Below, one piece after another: positions 16,501-23,686 of a stretch of DNA of 64,000 nucleotides. Below the pieces are notes generated by a model, which was not told the origin of the DNA, ran no database searches, and saw only the letters and a program-made list of their open reading frames with translations. The translations under genes were made by a program, and so were the position numbers. Each line of letters begins with the position of its first letter. The first letter of the stretch is position 1. Source of the stretch: an uncultured Geobacteraceae bacterium (GTDB lineage Bacteria > Desulfobacterota > Desulfuromonadia > Geobacterales > Pseudopelobacteraceae); assembly GCA_903852495.1 (NCBI GenBank), contig CAINRC010000128.1, positions 1 to 64,000 of the forward strand, written 5' to 3'.

Positions 16501-19083
16501 CCCTCTGGTCTGGGGGGGATATTCCGACGACGGCATCCGTTCCGCCGACCGGGCGATCAGCCGGTCCGCCTCATCAAGCCGCTCCCTGCCGGGGAGGTAC
16601 GTAAGCGTCAGCCCGGCGCCGTACAGGAGCACCGGGTCATCGGGGTAGGAACGCAGCAGGGTGCGGTACAGGCCGAGCAGCTCATCCGCCTGCCCCATGG
16701 CGGCAACCGATTTGATATAGCCGCGATGCGCTTCGACACTCCGCCCGTCATAACGGATCAGATCAAGAAACAGTGAACGGGCGGCGGCAACCTCACCAAG
16801 CCTGAACAGACTTTCCCCCGCCGCGACGGTTTTACGGATATAGGCGGCCCGGGCAAGCTGGTACAGGGGAGAATCCTCCGGCTGCAGGTTCATCTCCGTT
16901 TCGTACAGCCCCTTGGCCTCGGCAAAGCGTTCTTCACGGTACAGCACTTCCGCCAGAGCAAAGCGCGCGGCGGCGGTCGGTGTCGGCAGCGGGGGGAATT
17001 TTTCCAGCACGGTTCGATAGGAATCTTTGGCTTTCGCCCACTCATTCACCCGGTAGGCCACATCCCCCTGGCGGTTCCACGCCCCCATGGCCAGCCGGGG
17101 GAGTACGGTCCGATACCGTTCAGCCAGTTTCGACAACGCCGCCGGGTTGGGGGTCTCACGGGGAGAAACCTGATCGAGAACGGCAGCGATAGCCGCATCG
17201 GCCCACTCCTCCTGATCACCGTATTCCGCCGCCACCTCTACAAGAGCAGCGCGCCCCCCCTCCCCCTGTTCAAGCTGCGCCAGCAGCAGAGCTCGGCGCA
17301 GAGCGGCCTCGGCCCTGAACGGACGACCGGCTTCCTGGGCATCAGCCGCCTGTTCAGCCAGTCCGGCGGCATTCAGCCGGTCTGCAGCACCGGAGCCGAA
17401 ATCGGCCAGAAGGCGGGACGAATCAATCAGGTATCGGGCCATCGCGTCCGCTCCCCCGCCATCAGCAGCCGCTTTCATCTCCTGCCCCGCTTCGCGGAGA
17501 GTTTCCATACAGCGCAGATGCTGCGCGGTATTCAGGCAGCTTTGCGCTGCCGAAAGTCTGATACGGCTGATATTCGCCAGAGCCGCCTCACGGTGGAAAC
17601 GGCTGTAGCGACGCGCCAAAGCGGCATACTGTTCACCGGCCTGGACCGTTTCACCGGCCTGCTCCATCAGGCCCGCCAGTGCCAGACCGGCAAGGGCCCC
17701 CTCGCGGGTCGGCACATCCTCCCGCGCCTGAACACGGGCTGCGGCCAGCCGGGCATGGGCCGGATCCGGCGGTTGACGTTCCAGAATAATGCGCGCCAAC
17801 GCCCACTGTTCGGCCACGGTCGGGCGGTCAGGAATCTCGCCCGATGCGGGGAGGGACATCACCTGCCCGCCACCGGCCTGACCGGCGATGAAATAGAACA
17901 GGGGGCCGGCCGGGAGCGGCGCCACCGTCATTAACGAGGAAGAGGTCAGCGGGAAAGCCGATGGGAACCCGGCATCGCCGGGACGGGAAAGGTGCAGCCG
18001 ATAGATCTGCCCCGACTCCTGCCCGGCTGATCCATCACCGCCAGCGGGAGTCTGTCGGGTAAACAGGACCGAATCATTCCCCTCCCAGGCCGGATACAGA
18101 TCGTGTCCCGTCCCGGTCGTCAGGCGGGTAACCGCCCCGTCCCGCTCGTTCCACAACCAGAGGTCACCACCCGGATCGGCTTTTCGCGATACGAACAGCC
18201 ACCTCATCCCGTCCGGCGACGGAGCGGCAAAGGCGGCGTCCATGTCCAGCGGCAGCGTTTCGCTGCGCAGACCCGCGAGTTGAATCCTCACCAGTTCACG
18301 ACGATCGCTCCCCGGCAGTTGTCGATGGTACACCAGAGCAGAACCATCGGCGGAAAACACCGGTGCATCGTCGGCGGACTCCGGACCGGTCAAGCGTTGT
18401 GGTACAGAATCTGGTTTTGCAAGGTTTAACAGCCAGATATCACCCTTCACATCATCCACTGCATCTACAAACGCCAGGAGCGTTCCGGCAGCAGTAAGGG
18501 CCGGGGCGGCCAGTCGAACCGGACTTGTATGGAGCAGACGCGGCAGCTCCGGAACAGTGGTGAAGGAGTACAGCCAAAGTTCGTCACCCCTGTCGCCCCG
18601 CTCCACGGTCACCATCCGGCTGCCGTCAACGGCGCGGGTGACATACAGAACCTGACGCGAGGTAAATATGGCCGGCTGGGGGGAGGTTTCCGGGCGGGAA
18701 CGGGGCGCGGGGCGCGGAACTGCCGGTGCAAGAAGTTCATCACCCAGCGGCACTGCCGCTGCGAAACTGCGCTCCGGCGGTGTCAAGCCCGAAACAGAAA
18801 GGCAGAGCAGCAGAGGGAAAATAACCCTTAAAAAAACAGTTGAAACACGGAGCAACGGAGCAACGGAGTAAAACCTGAAAAACTTTTCTTCGAGAAATCT
18901 CTTTTGAGAATCACCCGATCGATGAGAATTGTGTAGTGTATAAGCAGTTGATTTCTCCGTTGCTCCGTTGCTCCGTGTTATTAGAACTGCCGTGTCTCGG
19001 ATAACCACTGTTTTTCTGAAACGGGAGTCAACGCTGCTCACGGCATCCTCAAGAATGCTCTGTACGTTTCGCTGCCGTTTCAT
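10552..19083 (-). CDS. Giant exported beta-propeller/TPR/CHAT peptidase-like protein
   Basis: About 2,843 residues if started at 19083, which overlaps the previous stop codon as ATGA. After a hydrophobic export segment (FLRVIFPLLLCLSVSG) come PD40/TolB-like propeller repeats (about 145-415; DGSALVYHR, SPDGMRWLFVSR), long TPR arrays (about 415-1600 and 1890-2400), a coiled coil, and a C-terminal CHAT domain (about 2500-2843). The CHAT His2711 (IHIASHGEF) and Cys2756 (VVLSACQTG) are both present, as in caspase/separase-like peptidases. Residues about 1640-1885 look like a second CHAT fold lacking His and Cys. The start is uncertain: a palindromic repeat (18843-18979) lies in the frame before the export segment, and a TTG at 18855 within it would give a normal signal peptide. 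The substrate is unknown. Confidence 0.85.
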   Translation of the reverse strand: MKRQRNVQSILEDAVSSVDSRFRKTVVIRDTAVLITRSNGATEKSTAYTLHNSHRSGDSQKRFLEEKFFRFYSVAPLLRVSTVFLRVIFPLLLCLSVSGLTPPERSFAAAVPLGDELLAPAVPRPAPRSRPETSPQPAIFTSRQVLYVTRAVDGSRMVTVERGDRGDELWLYSFTTVPELPRLLHTSPVRLAAPALTAAGTLLAFVDAVDDVKGDIWLLNLAKPDSVPQRLTGPESADDAPVFSADGSALVYHRQLPGSDRRELVRIQLAGLRSETLPLDMDAAFAAPSPDGMRWLFVSRKADPGGDLWLWNERDGAVTRLTTGTGHDLYPAWEGNDSVLFTRQTPAGGDGSAGQESGQIYRLHLSRPGDAGFPSAFPLTSSSLMTVAPLPAGPLFYFIAGQAGGGQVMSLPASGEIPDRPTVAEQWALARIILERQPPDPAHARLAAARVQAREDVPTREGALAGLALAGLMEQAGETVQAGEQYAALARRYSRFHREAALANISRIRLSAAQSCLNTAQHLRCMETLREAGQEMKAAADGGGADAMARYLIDSSRLLADFGSGAADRLNAAGLAEQAADAQEAGRPFRAEAALRRALLLAQLEQGEGGRAALVEVAAEYGDQEEWADAAIAAVLDQVSPRETPNPAALSKLAERYRTVLPRLAMGAWNRQGDVAYRVNEWAKAKDSYRTVLEKFPPLPTPTAAARFALAEVLYREERFAEAKGLYETEMNLQPEDSPLYQLARAAYIRKTVAAGESLFRLGEVAAARSLFLDLIRYDGRSVEAHRGYIKSVAAMGQADELLGLYRTLLRSYPDDPVLLYGAGLTLTYLPGRERLDEADRLIARSAERMPSSEYPPQTRGYLAEIAETVYGERGGLERALAHYRRAWLLNRPLEQPENRANLDLNIGNISFLLGSKGTAWKFYGQRLAAKIPFDNPDTELIFQQRYAAVAFQMHEKEAPISGYLRALAVAEGRLNPARPLELFGRLTRRVVERLFSAADSSRAAGAALAEQQAITAELERLGSAPPDAPPSASWSRFDTALRTLLERQRSLLASAASWQKDAGKSAAELGGMSAAVERELDAVPRLVETTAEIHDRLGLAYLEADRFSAAREQFDAAYNLNRGLGFTGNLASNRRSASIAAYREAHAASGEEQRRLLGVSRDGFTELLTLLVTHPPASKKGAARSGGLLEISLNIALDKGGATSAAFGFSADQEKRLAEMYLARIYAELGDPAAAAVILNQRLQQYPADAAKVSPADLYGVGLLAHRTAHVAHALGDQRESASAFRRSTLLSLQAENPVSAMLNLVNWGQLLENGGDSAVSADFLELEARVSRLAGRFRAALPPLAYSRYHNDAGVLLDRLAMAAAEGAGRQVLMYKALEQWDRALLVPADSGNGELRQQQRRLRAAARLNRAAVLATLGYDDSAREARSAALEEARTGAAYSFEWRALASLGRYDEALGVLGQLPLTEYDLQPGELVERFAPHLEKVAAADPEQSFALLERLSELERIQLLGRGALGLDDPAVTGLFQAAAPRLAEIDRLRAAAAAASVADKEYLLLRIRQEQGGVDDLLGAKLERLPPFYGGGGESALRLAAASAELSRLSRSSTSPDAVTAARQRLNTVQTATNRECAAGKGGRFCRLISPLPVEAIDVQENLSGKTLLRFMPLDGSRWLLFTIVAKGGVTAEIVDRATLDARLSVSPPVLAAYEDPYRFSTAPVVSWGLSASHLVQSVSLRKPFRRRILDPGGWWQSGEPFSLLPATRLDEQLPDAHTVVLPAGAGLLPQVPSAPGEGGSALPLWEDEKKLRHPFFELAAGENLALLVAPNAGPRHFYSLGHLSTLLGVPSLLVAGGAPGDSKPFAEAYARQSLGDARAKLPPGWLLLGDWGLDAAGAAELGKRRFVEYGRAGVLAHNAGSYRRALSLFENALVIVGENPSLAKQGSQLHRYARESAYAAGFTERALRHAAALVAGLAKEKPYSSEHADALVRLGLLQGNGERFSEAAISLKEGVGIFADLGMVKEQAAGLADFGVVMENSVNFSAAQALFEESAGLQRTLMDDAGLAEQYRNLGRILDLRLNRYAAAEQQYARAGELFARIGNASLEAETVLERGRCQRLLGNFIAADRLYSEALAKVGDRSLRTKMRIVLEQANNAWFQGRYQEAFDLREQVEKSALAEKWPLEQVMAKNSGGLIWWTLGDNKRALLELRGALERAEKLAVRRDEVATTLNNIGLVHRESGAYAEALEALNKALAIDRTLGSRWAMAYDLRNLGQTRLKMGDAAAALQLLSEAAVMASDIGDRVNLAKIDLARGDAESALKQAAAAEGSYRRALESADALLLREVRWRALSGLARLQKNAGDTAGAVLSFQQALETVEGLRAEIRLDQLKDGFLADKMDVYSGLVGLLVDLQRSDEAFAVAERSRSRNLIDILGRQRLSLSGSVDQELYDRQNRLKEQIFEQENLAVQAADPAARVRYGKALEKLRGEYQDLLIEIERIKPELLALVKVNPTTLADVRSILEPGVVLLSYYQLPDRLLCWKIERDRASVTVQTIPARELSAKIASYRRMLQNLEPLEKQSRELYDLLVAGPLAGSNAIRAVGIVPHGSLHYLSFATLSDGRDYLIDRQQLFYLPAASVLKYTLARRGAGKKLHILAIGNPDLGNASLDLPFAEREAGTLKWNYPNVTTLTRARATEGWVREHISEFGIIHIASHGEFDPVNPLFSAIRLARDSKYDGRLQADEIYGLDIRADLVVLSACQTGLGDIRSGDDVVGMNRAFVFAGTHSLMSSLWRVSDVSTAIMMKQFYRSYLQYGKAESLSRAMQQVKSRYPHPGYWGAFVLTGDYL
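18843..18979. repeat. Palindromic repeat, family B, copy 1, inside the CHAT reading frame
   Basis: A 137-bp element with perfect 25-bp inverted terminal arms built of short direct units (CAACGGAG, three times). The interior is AT-rich and non-repetitive. Next to one arm it shares the motif TTTTCAGGTT with copy 2 at 19637-19779. It is in frame with the CHAT gene and contributes about 46 codons if translation starts at 19083. Confidence 0.85.
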
Positions 19084-19898
19084 AACGTCCGCCACCGGCC
19101 ATCCTCATCCTGCACCCTGGTTCCGGGCGCGCTGTTCTGGCGGCTGATCCGGGCAAAGACCGCGCGGATGGCCGGCAGGTCCTTGCTGGTGAAGTTTTCA
19201 TTGGTCTGCACAACCCGCAGCATCAGCTGTTCCCGCGCTGAATTTACTTCCTTCACCACCTGCTGGAACTCGGCGTCACCGAAGTTGGCGGCAAACGTTT
19301 TCAACTCTTCCGTCGCCCCCTTCGGGATTTCACGGGGGAACGGCGTCAGCAGCCCCTCCCGGTTCTCCCCTACCCAGCCGAAGCGCTTGAAGGCTTCCAC
19401 ATCATCGGCATGAAACGCGATTGTTTCCATGGCCCTGACGCCATCAACCTGTTCCGGTGAATGGCGGGCGGGCGCATCAATCGTGCCGGTGGGAGAAACA
19501 CCCCGCACCGAAGCTACCAGCAGCATATCCTCGCTCAGACTGTTGTAGGTACCAAGCACCTGGTTTTCCAGCGATGTGCGTTCGCTGACGACATTGACAT
19601 CAACCTTGGCCAGTGTGCAGCCGGTTAAACACGTTGAAACACAGAGACACAGAGACACGGAGGAAACCAAAAGTATTTTATTGAAACGACTGAGAACAAG
19701 AACTAATTGAGAGAAGATACCCTGGTTTTCATCAAGCTTTTCAGGTTGTATTTCTCTGTGTCTCCGTGTCTCTGTGTTTAATAAAATATAAAAATCGGAG
19801 GATCTTGCAAAAGTCTTAAAAAAATTCTCCCCCTCCCTTGACGGGAGGGGACCTTTTTGGACTTTTGCAAGAGCCTCACCGAATAATCTATTGCACAT
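19080..19898 (-). CDS. YdbL-like (DUF1318) lipoprotein with repeat-encoded signal peptide
   Basis: The mature part follows a lipobox (LTGC) and ends with a YdbL-type region: VKEVNSAREQLMLRVVQTN, then APGTRVQDEDGRWRTL, matching the E. coli YdbL pattern of N-x-x-R, helix, then PG-x-x-VQ-x-x-x-GxW. E. coli YdbL is about 108 residues; this one has an extra N-terminal domain (KVDVNVVSERTSLENQVLG and following), perhaps replacing the separate lipoprotein YnbE. The h-region ILLVSSVSLCLCV before the lipobox is encoded by a palindromic repeat (19637-19779). The only ATG, at 19898, has a GGAGG site and overlaps the upstream stop, but would add about 90 repeat-encoded residues; a TTG within the repeat is an alternative. 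The mature protein is probably periplasmic and membrane-anchored. Confidence 0.75.
   Translation of the reverse strand: MCNRLFGEALAKVQKGPLPSREGENFFKTFARSSDFYILLNTETRRHREIQPEKLDENQGIFSQLVLVLSRFNKILLVSSVSLCLCVSTCLTGCTLAKVDVNVVSERTSLENQVLGTYNSLSEDMLLVASVRGVSPTGTIDAPARHSPEQVDGVRAMETIAFHADDVEAFKRFGWVGENREGLLTPFPREIPKGATEELKTFAANFGDAEFQQVVKEVNSAREQLMLRVVQTNENFTSKDLPAIRAVFARISRQNSAPGTRVQDEDGRWRTL
19637..19779. repeat. Palindromic repeat, family B, copy 2, in the lipoprotein signal-peptide region
   Basis: A 143-bp element with 26-bp inverted arms (two mismatches) built of ACACAGAG/ACACGGAG units. It is the same type as the element at 18843-18979: same arm length, same short-unit structure, and a shared TTTTCAGGTT motif beside one arm. 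Read on the minus strand in the lipoprotein frame, the last part encodes KILLVSSVSLCLCV, directly before the STCLTGC lipobox. Confidence 0.85.
19798..19877. repeat. Palindromic repeat, family A, copy 2
   Basis: An 80-bp element with ends GATCTTGCAAAAGTC and GGACTTTTGCAAGAGCCTC and a CCCTCCC/GGGAGGGG inner hairpin, closely related to 5726-5809. It begins 10 bases after the AsmA-like stop codon and lies between that gene and the lipoprotein coding sequence. Confidence 0.85.
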
Positions 19899-22800
19899 AC
19901 ATCCTCCGCTTAAATGACAATTCGCCCTTTGGCCCGACCACCAGAGAATCGGCGCGCAGCAGGTCGAGAAAACCGCGCAGGGCCATGATGCCCTTCCTGT
20001 TGGCGACCAGCTCCCGACGCAGCGGCAGCTCTGAAATACGCACCCGCTCGACCTTCGGCAGGTCAACCGCAACACCCTTGATTTCCGCCTCCCCTTCCAT
20101 GCTGAACGCCCCGTCCACCGCAGCGGCCCGCAATCCCTTCAGACGTCCCAGACGGAGCATCTTGCGCTGGGCAACAAGCTGTTCGTTGCGCTCGTACGGG
20201 TCCAGGGAGAAAAGTGCCCGCTCGATGGTGTCGGCCCCTATCTTGCGCAGATTCAGCGTCAGCCGGAGCTGTTCAAACAAATCCCGCTGTTCGGGCGTCA
20301 ACGGTGCCGTAAGACCAATCTCTCCGGTGATCTCCGCGTCCTGACCCGCCTGTCGTTTGCCGCTTTCCTTCGGCACCAGCCAGGAAAGATCAAGGTGGGA
20401 AAACGAGCCGGAAGCGGCGGCGACCGGAATCTCCGGGCGCAGGTCCAACAGGGCATGTGCCAGGAGCGTTCCCCCCAGCAGGTCCGCCTGGAAAAAACTT
20501 ATCCCGCTCTTTTCACCGGTAAGCAGCAGGTCACCCTCCAGGGCGGAGAGTTCCAGTGATACGCCGGAAACTTTGGTCGTGACGCGCCGGATCGAGAAGG
20601 AACGACCACCCCGCACGACACCGCGCAGATCGCTGTTGATTCTGCCAAGAATATCGGCTCCGCCCGGATTGGCCGCTGCACCACCGGCTGGGCGGACAAG
20701 CGCCATGGAAAGGGGCGTCCAGCTCTCCCCCTGCGGTGCTGACAGGGCATACACCCGGTTGATCTCGATGGCGGAGCGCATTCCTTCGATTTTCGTCCCG
20801 CCGGCAAGCTGAACGTCGAAATCCCTGCTGTTCAGAAAACCGCGCAGGGCAAGTTCACGTCCGCCGCTCAGTTCCATACGGGCACCACTTTTTATGACCC
20901 CCGCCACATCAACGCCGGGAACAAGCTGTTTCTGTTCCCGGGAGAAAGTTCCATCAACGCTGGCGAACAGCGTGGCATCCAGGCGTTTGAGCAGTGTTGC
21001 ACTGCTGAACGGCGTCTTTTCATCCAGCAATAAATCAATATGACTTACATTCAGCTCGGCTTCCTGTGAAAAATTCAGCGGGGCAAGCTTCAGCATTTGG
21101 CTCACGTGAAGATCCCGCCACCCGGTCAGCTCGCCGTTGAGGGTGAAGGTGCCATGCTGTGGAGGGGCCGTGCCCCCTTGAACTCCGGAGAACTGCACTC
21201 CCCCGCCGATGCGGAGCGACTCACCATTGTTTGTTGCGGCAAAGCGTAGGTCGGGACCGGTACGAACCCCGCTCACACGGATCGCCCCCCGTGCCGATGG
21301 CAGGGTAGCGGATACTGAATCAAGTGTTACAGCCAATTCGCATTTGTCAAACAGCGACAGTCCTTTCCTGGCGGCACGCAGCGGTGTCATGCCGAGGGAG
21401 GAGGATCGGCCCGGCAGCGGCCCGGCCAGATTCCAGGCTGCGCCGGCGATGCCGTCAGCCGTCACGCCGGGCGGCAGCAGCGGGGCGCCCCACGGCATCA
21501 GGCGCCGCAGGTCAAGCCGGGCGCTGCCGCCGGTGGTGACCGTTGTTCCCGAAAGTGATCCGCTGGCGGCAAGCTGCAGAAAATCGCCCGCTGCAACCGT
21601 CGCTGCGGCACGTTGCAGCAGTGGCCGCGCATCCGTTCCGGGCGGCAGACGGAACCCGGCAGCAGTCAGGGTTGCGGTGAGCGGCAGGGGAGAAATTTGT
21701 TTTCCGGCAGCGGCACCACGCAATGAACCGACTGCAAGGGAAAATTCCGGGAGGTCGGCTTCAATGGTACCGTTCAGGGGGGCGCGCACCAGCAGGCGGA
21801 GCTGCTGGTGTACCTTGTCAGCAACAACAGCGGTGCCCAGGGAAGCGCGGGCAAGATCAAGCGTCTGGGTTACGCTGGCGGAGGCAGTGAAGGAGCGGGG
21901 TGATAAACTTTTCAGGGTGAGGTCGGTGATCACTAGGCCGGCTGTGCCCCGACCGCCACGGACGGCAAGCGGTTGAGCACCGGACAGCACAGCGGAATTG
22001 ATACTCCAGAGCAGATCGGACGTCACACGGGTCGGCAGTCCGGCGGTCAGGGGGCACTCCGCTTTTTCAAGGCGCAGCTCCACACCGTCCGCAACAAACT
22101 CCCCCTGTTTCAGCGCCAGCCGAAGGTGCGGAAGCGTCACGCCGAAACCGGCAAGCGCAAGATCACCACTGTTCCCCGGACCGGCAAGGTGCAGCACCAG
22201 AGAGCGAAGCAGCAGTTCCCCGGAAATATCCGTAAGCGGTGAATTGGCGGGAATAAATGGTGCGGACAGTCCCCTCGCCCGAGCAAGGTCCAGACGCAGC
22301 GGGCCGAAGTTCAGCTCCAGCCTCCTCCCCGGAGCGGAGGGATTGGTGACGGCTGCGCTCCAGGCAGCGGTGGCAAGCCCCGGCACGTTTATGGTGCCGC
22401 CGGGGAACGCCACCCGTTGGCGGAGGCGATCGGTGACGATCTGCTGCACCAGTTTCAGGTCGAGCGGGCCAACCTGTTTTGTTTTAAACGAACCGCCGCT
22501 GGCAGCCAGGCCGGTGCCGTCTACGGTCACTGCGGCGTGCAGGTTACGCTCTGCATCACTGCGGGCCTTGAGCAGAAGCGCCACATGACCTGACAGCAGT
22601 GGAGTCTGCGGAGGAAGGAGCGGCCCGGCCACCGCCAGCAGTGCCGGCAGATCGAGGTTTACCCGTCCGGTGAAACCGTCCGCCCGGTCAAGTCTGCCGG
22701 ACAGGGACATACCGACGCCGGGTGCCGAGGCCGTAACGTCGAAGAGCGCAGAGGCCATACGGATACGCCCCGCACCGGCCGCCAGATCGCTCACCGTGGC

Positions 22801-23463
22801 ACGCAGCTGCACCGCACCGGTCTTCCGGCCATTCACCGACACCCGGCCGCTCACGGCAGCGGACACCGGACGTGCAGCAAGTGACGGCATATCAAGCCGG
22901 AGTGTACCATCATCCAGCCGGAGCGTCCGCCCCGGTAGCCGGTAGCCGATCTGAACCGGCGCAACGTCCAGGGTGACGCGCAAATCCACCGGCAGCGACA
23001 GATCCACCGCCTGAAGGCGCTGGATTAACTCCGCCACCTGGGTCAACGGATCTTTAGCTGGTGACACAGGAGGTTTCGCCGGACCGGGAGCGAGCTCCGC
23101 ACGAATGTTGTGCACCCGGACAGCCAGATCAACGCCGAAGCGCCCGCCAGCGGTGCGAACGACTGCCGGAATAATGCGAATCTGTTCGATGTCGGCTTTC
23201 AGCAGCGGTGCGGAACCTTCGCCCAGATGGAGCGCAGAGAGGGTAACGCCGTCGGACCAGGAGAAGGCAAGGCGGGACCAGTCAATCTGACGTTTGAGGG
23301 AGGAGGAAAGTGACTGTTTGATTTTGTTCTGAACGGGTGGAGAGTTGACAAAAGTCGGCAGAAGGAGAAGACAGACAAGGAGCAGCACCACGGCACCAAC
23401 GCCCGTTAACGCTGCTATTTTGAGGATATGTGTGATCTGTGCTCTGCGCATGGTGGTTCTCAT
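19888..23463 (-). CDS. AsmA/YdbH-like inner-membrane protein, putative intermembrane bridge
   Basis: About 1,191 residues with one N-terminal membrane anchor (IAALTGVGAVVLLLVCLLLL) and a long periplasmic beta-rich body typical of AsmA-like proteins, beginning SPPVQNKIKQSLSSSLKRQI. E. coli YdbH, the likely relative, has 879 residues and forms a hydrophobic groove for phospholipid transfer between membranes together with YnbE and YdbL. The YdbL-like gene immediately downstream supports that assignment, which remains a family-level inference. Three in-frame starts are close together (TTG 23475, ATG 23463, ATG 23451), none with a clear ribosome-binding site. It is the first gene of the five-gene locus, 82 bases after ccoS, with no terminator seen between. 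Confidence 0.82.
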   Translation of the reverse strand: MRTTMRRAQITHILKIAALTGVGAVVLLLVCLLLLPTFVNSPPVQNKIKQSLSSSLKRQIDWSRLAFSWSDGVTLSALHLGEGSAPLLKADIEQIRIIPAVVRTAGGRFGVDLAVRVHNIRAELAPGPAKPPVSPAKDPLTQVAELIQRLQAVDLSLPVDLRVTLDVAPVQIGYRLPGRTLRLDDGTLRLDMPSLAARPVSAAVSGRVSVNGRKTGAVQLRATVSDLAAGAGRIRMASALFDVTASAPGVGMSLSGRLDRADGFTGRVNLDLPALLAVAGPLLPPQTPLLSGHVALLLKARSDAERNLHAAVTVDGTGLAASGGSFKTKQVGPLDLKLVQQIVTDRLRQRVAFPGGTINVPGLATAAWSAAVTNPSAPGRRLELNFGPLRLDLARARGLSAPFIPANSPLTDISGELLLRSLVLHLAGPGNSGDLALAGFGVTLPHLRLALKQGEFVADGVELRLEKAECPLTAGLPTRVTSDLLWSINSAVLSGAQPLAVRGGRGTAGLVITDLTLKSLSPRSFTASASVTQTLDLARASLGTAVVADKVHQQLRLLVRAPLNGTIEADLPEFSLAVGSLRGAAAGKQISPLPLTATLTAAGFRLPPGTDARPLLQRAAATVAAGDFLQLAASGSLSGTTVTTGGSARLDLRRLMPWGAPLLPPGVTADGIAGAAWNLAGPLPGRSSSLGMTPLRAARKGLSLFDKCELAVTLDSVSATLPSARGAIRVSGVRTGPDLRFAATNNGESLRIGGGVQFSGVQGGTAPPQHGTFTLNGELTGWRDLHVSQMLKLAPLNFSQEAELNVSHIDLLLDEKTPFSSATLLKRLDATLFASVDGTFSREQKQLVPGVDVAGVIKSGARMELSGGRELALRGFLNSRDFDVQLAGGTKIEGMRSAIEINRVYALSAPQGESWTPLSMALVRPAGGAAANPGGADILGRINSDLRGVVRGGRSFSIRRVTTKVSGVSLELSALEGDLLLTGEKSGISFFQADLLGGTLLAHALLDLRPEIPVAAASGSFSHLDLSWLVPKESGKRQAGQDAEITGEIGLTAPLTPEQRDLFEQLRLTLNLRKIGADTIERALFSLDPYERNEQLVAQRKMLRLGRLKGLRAAAVDGAFSMEGEAEIKGVAVDLPKVERVRISELPLRRELVANRKGIMALRGFLDLLRADSLVVGPKGELSFKRRMYVQ

Positions 23464-23545
23464 GGTTCGCTTCAATTCACAAAAAGATGTTCAGTTGTAC
23501 CGGCTAGCCTAGCGTACCTCAAAATCACCGGGGGGTGCAATGGAA

Positions 23546-23686
23546 TCAATCATCATCCATCATGCGGTGCTTCGGCTTTTCCACATCCTCAAACTCACCT
23601 TTTTTCACCGCCCAGATGAACACCAGCCAGCACCCCGTTCCGAGGCACAGCGACAGCACTATCAGAATAATCAGGCTTTCATCCAT
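23546..23686 (-). CDS. ccoS: cbb3-type cytochrome oxidase assembly protein CcoS
   Basis: A 46-residue membrane protein needed to insert heme and copper into the cbb3 oxidase. It starts MDESLIILIVLSLCLGTGCW and continues LVFIWAVKKGEFEDVEKPKH, giving one membrane helix followed by the GEFEDVE-type motif typical of CcoS. The ATG overlaps the end of ccoI by 8 bases. Length (46) is normal for CcoS (about 45-70). Confidence 0.92.
   Translation of the reverse strand: MDESLIILIVLSLCLGTGCWLVFIWAVKKGEFEDVEKPKHRMMDDD

Noticed and set aside
18843-18979. Short tandem units (CAACGGAG) considered as a CRISPR-like array
   Set aside because: Units are 8 bases, contiguous, and form arms of one palindrome; there are no spacers and no cas genes.
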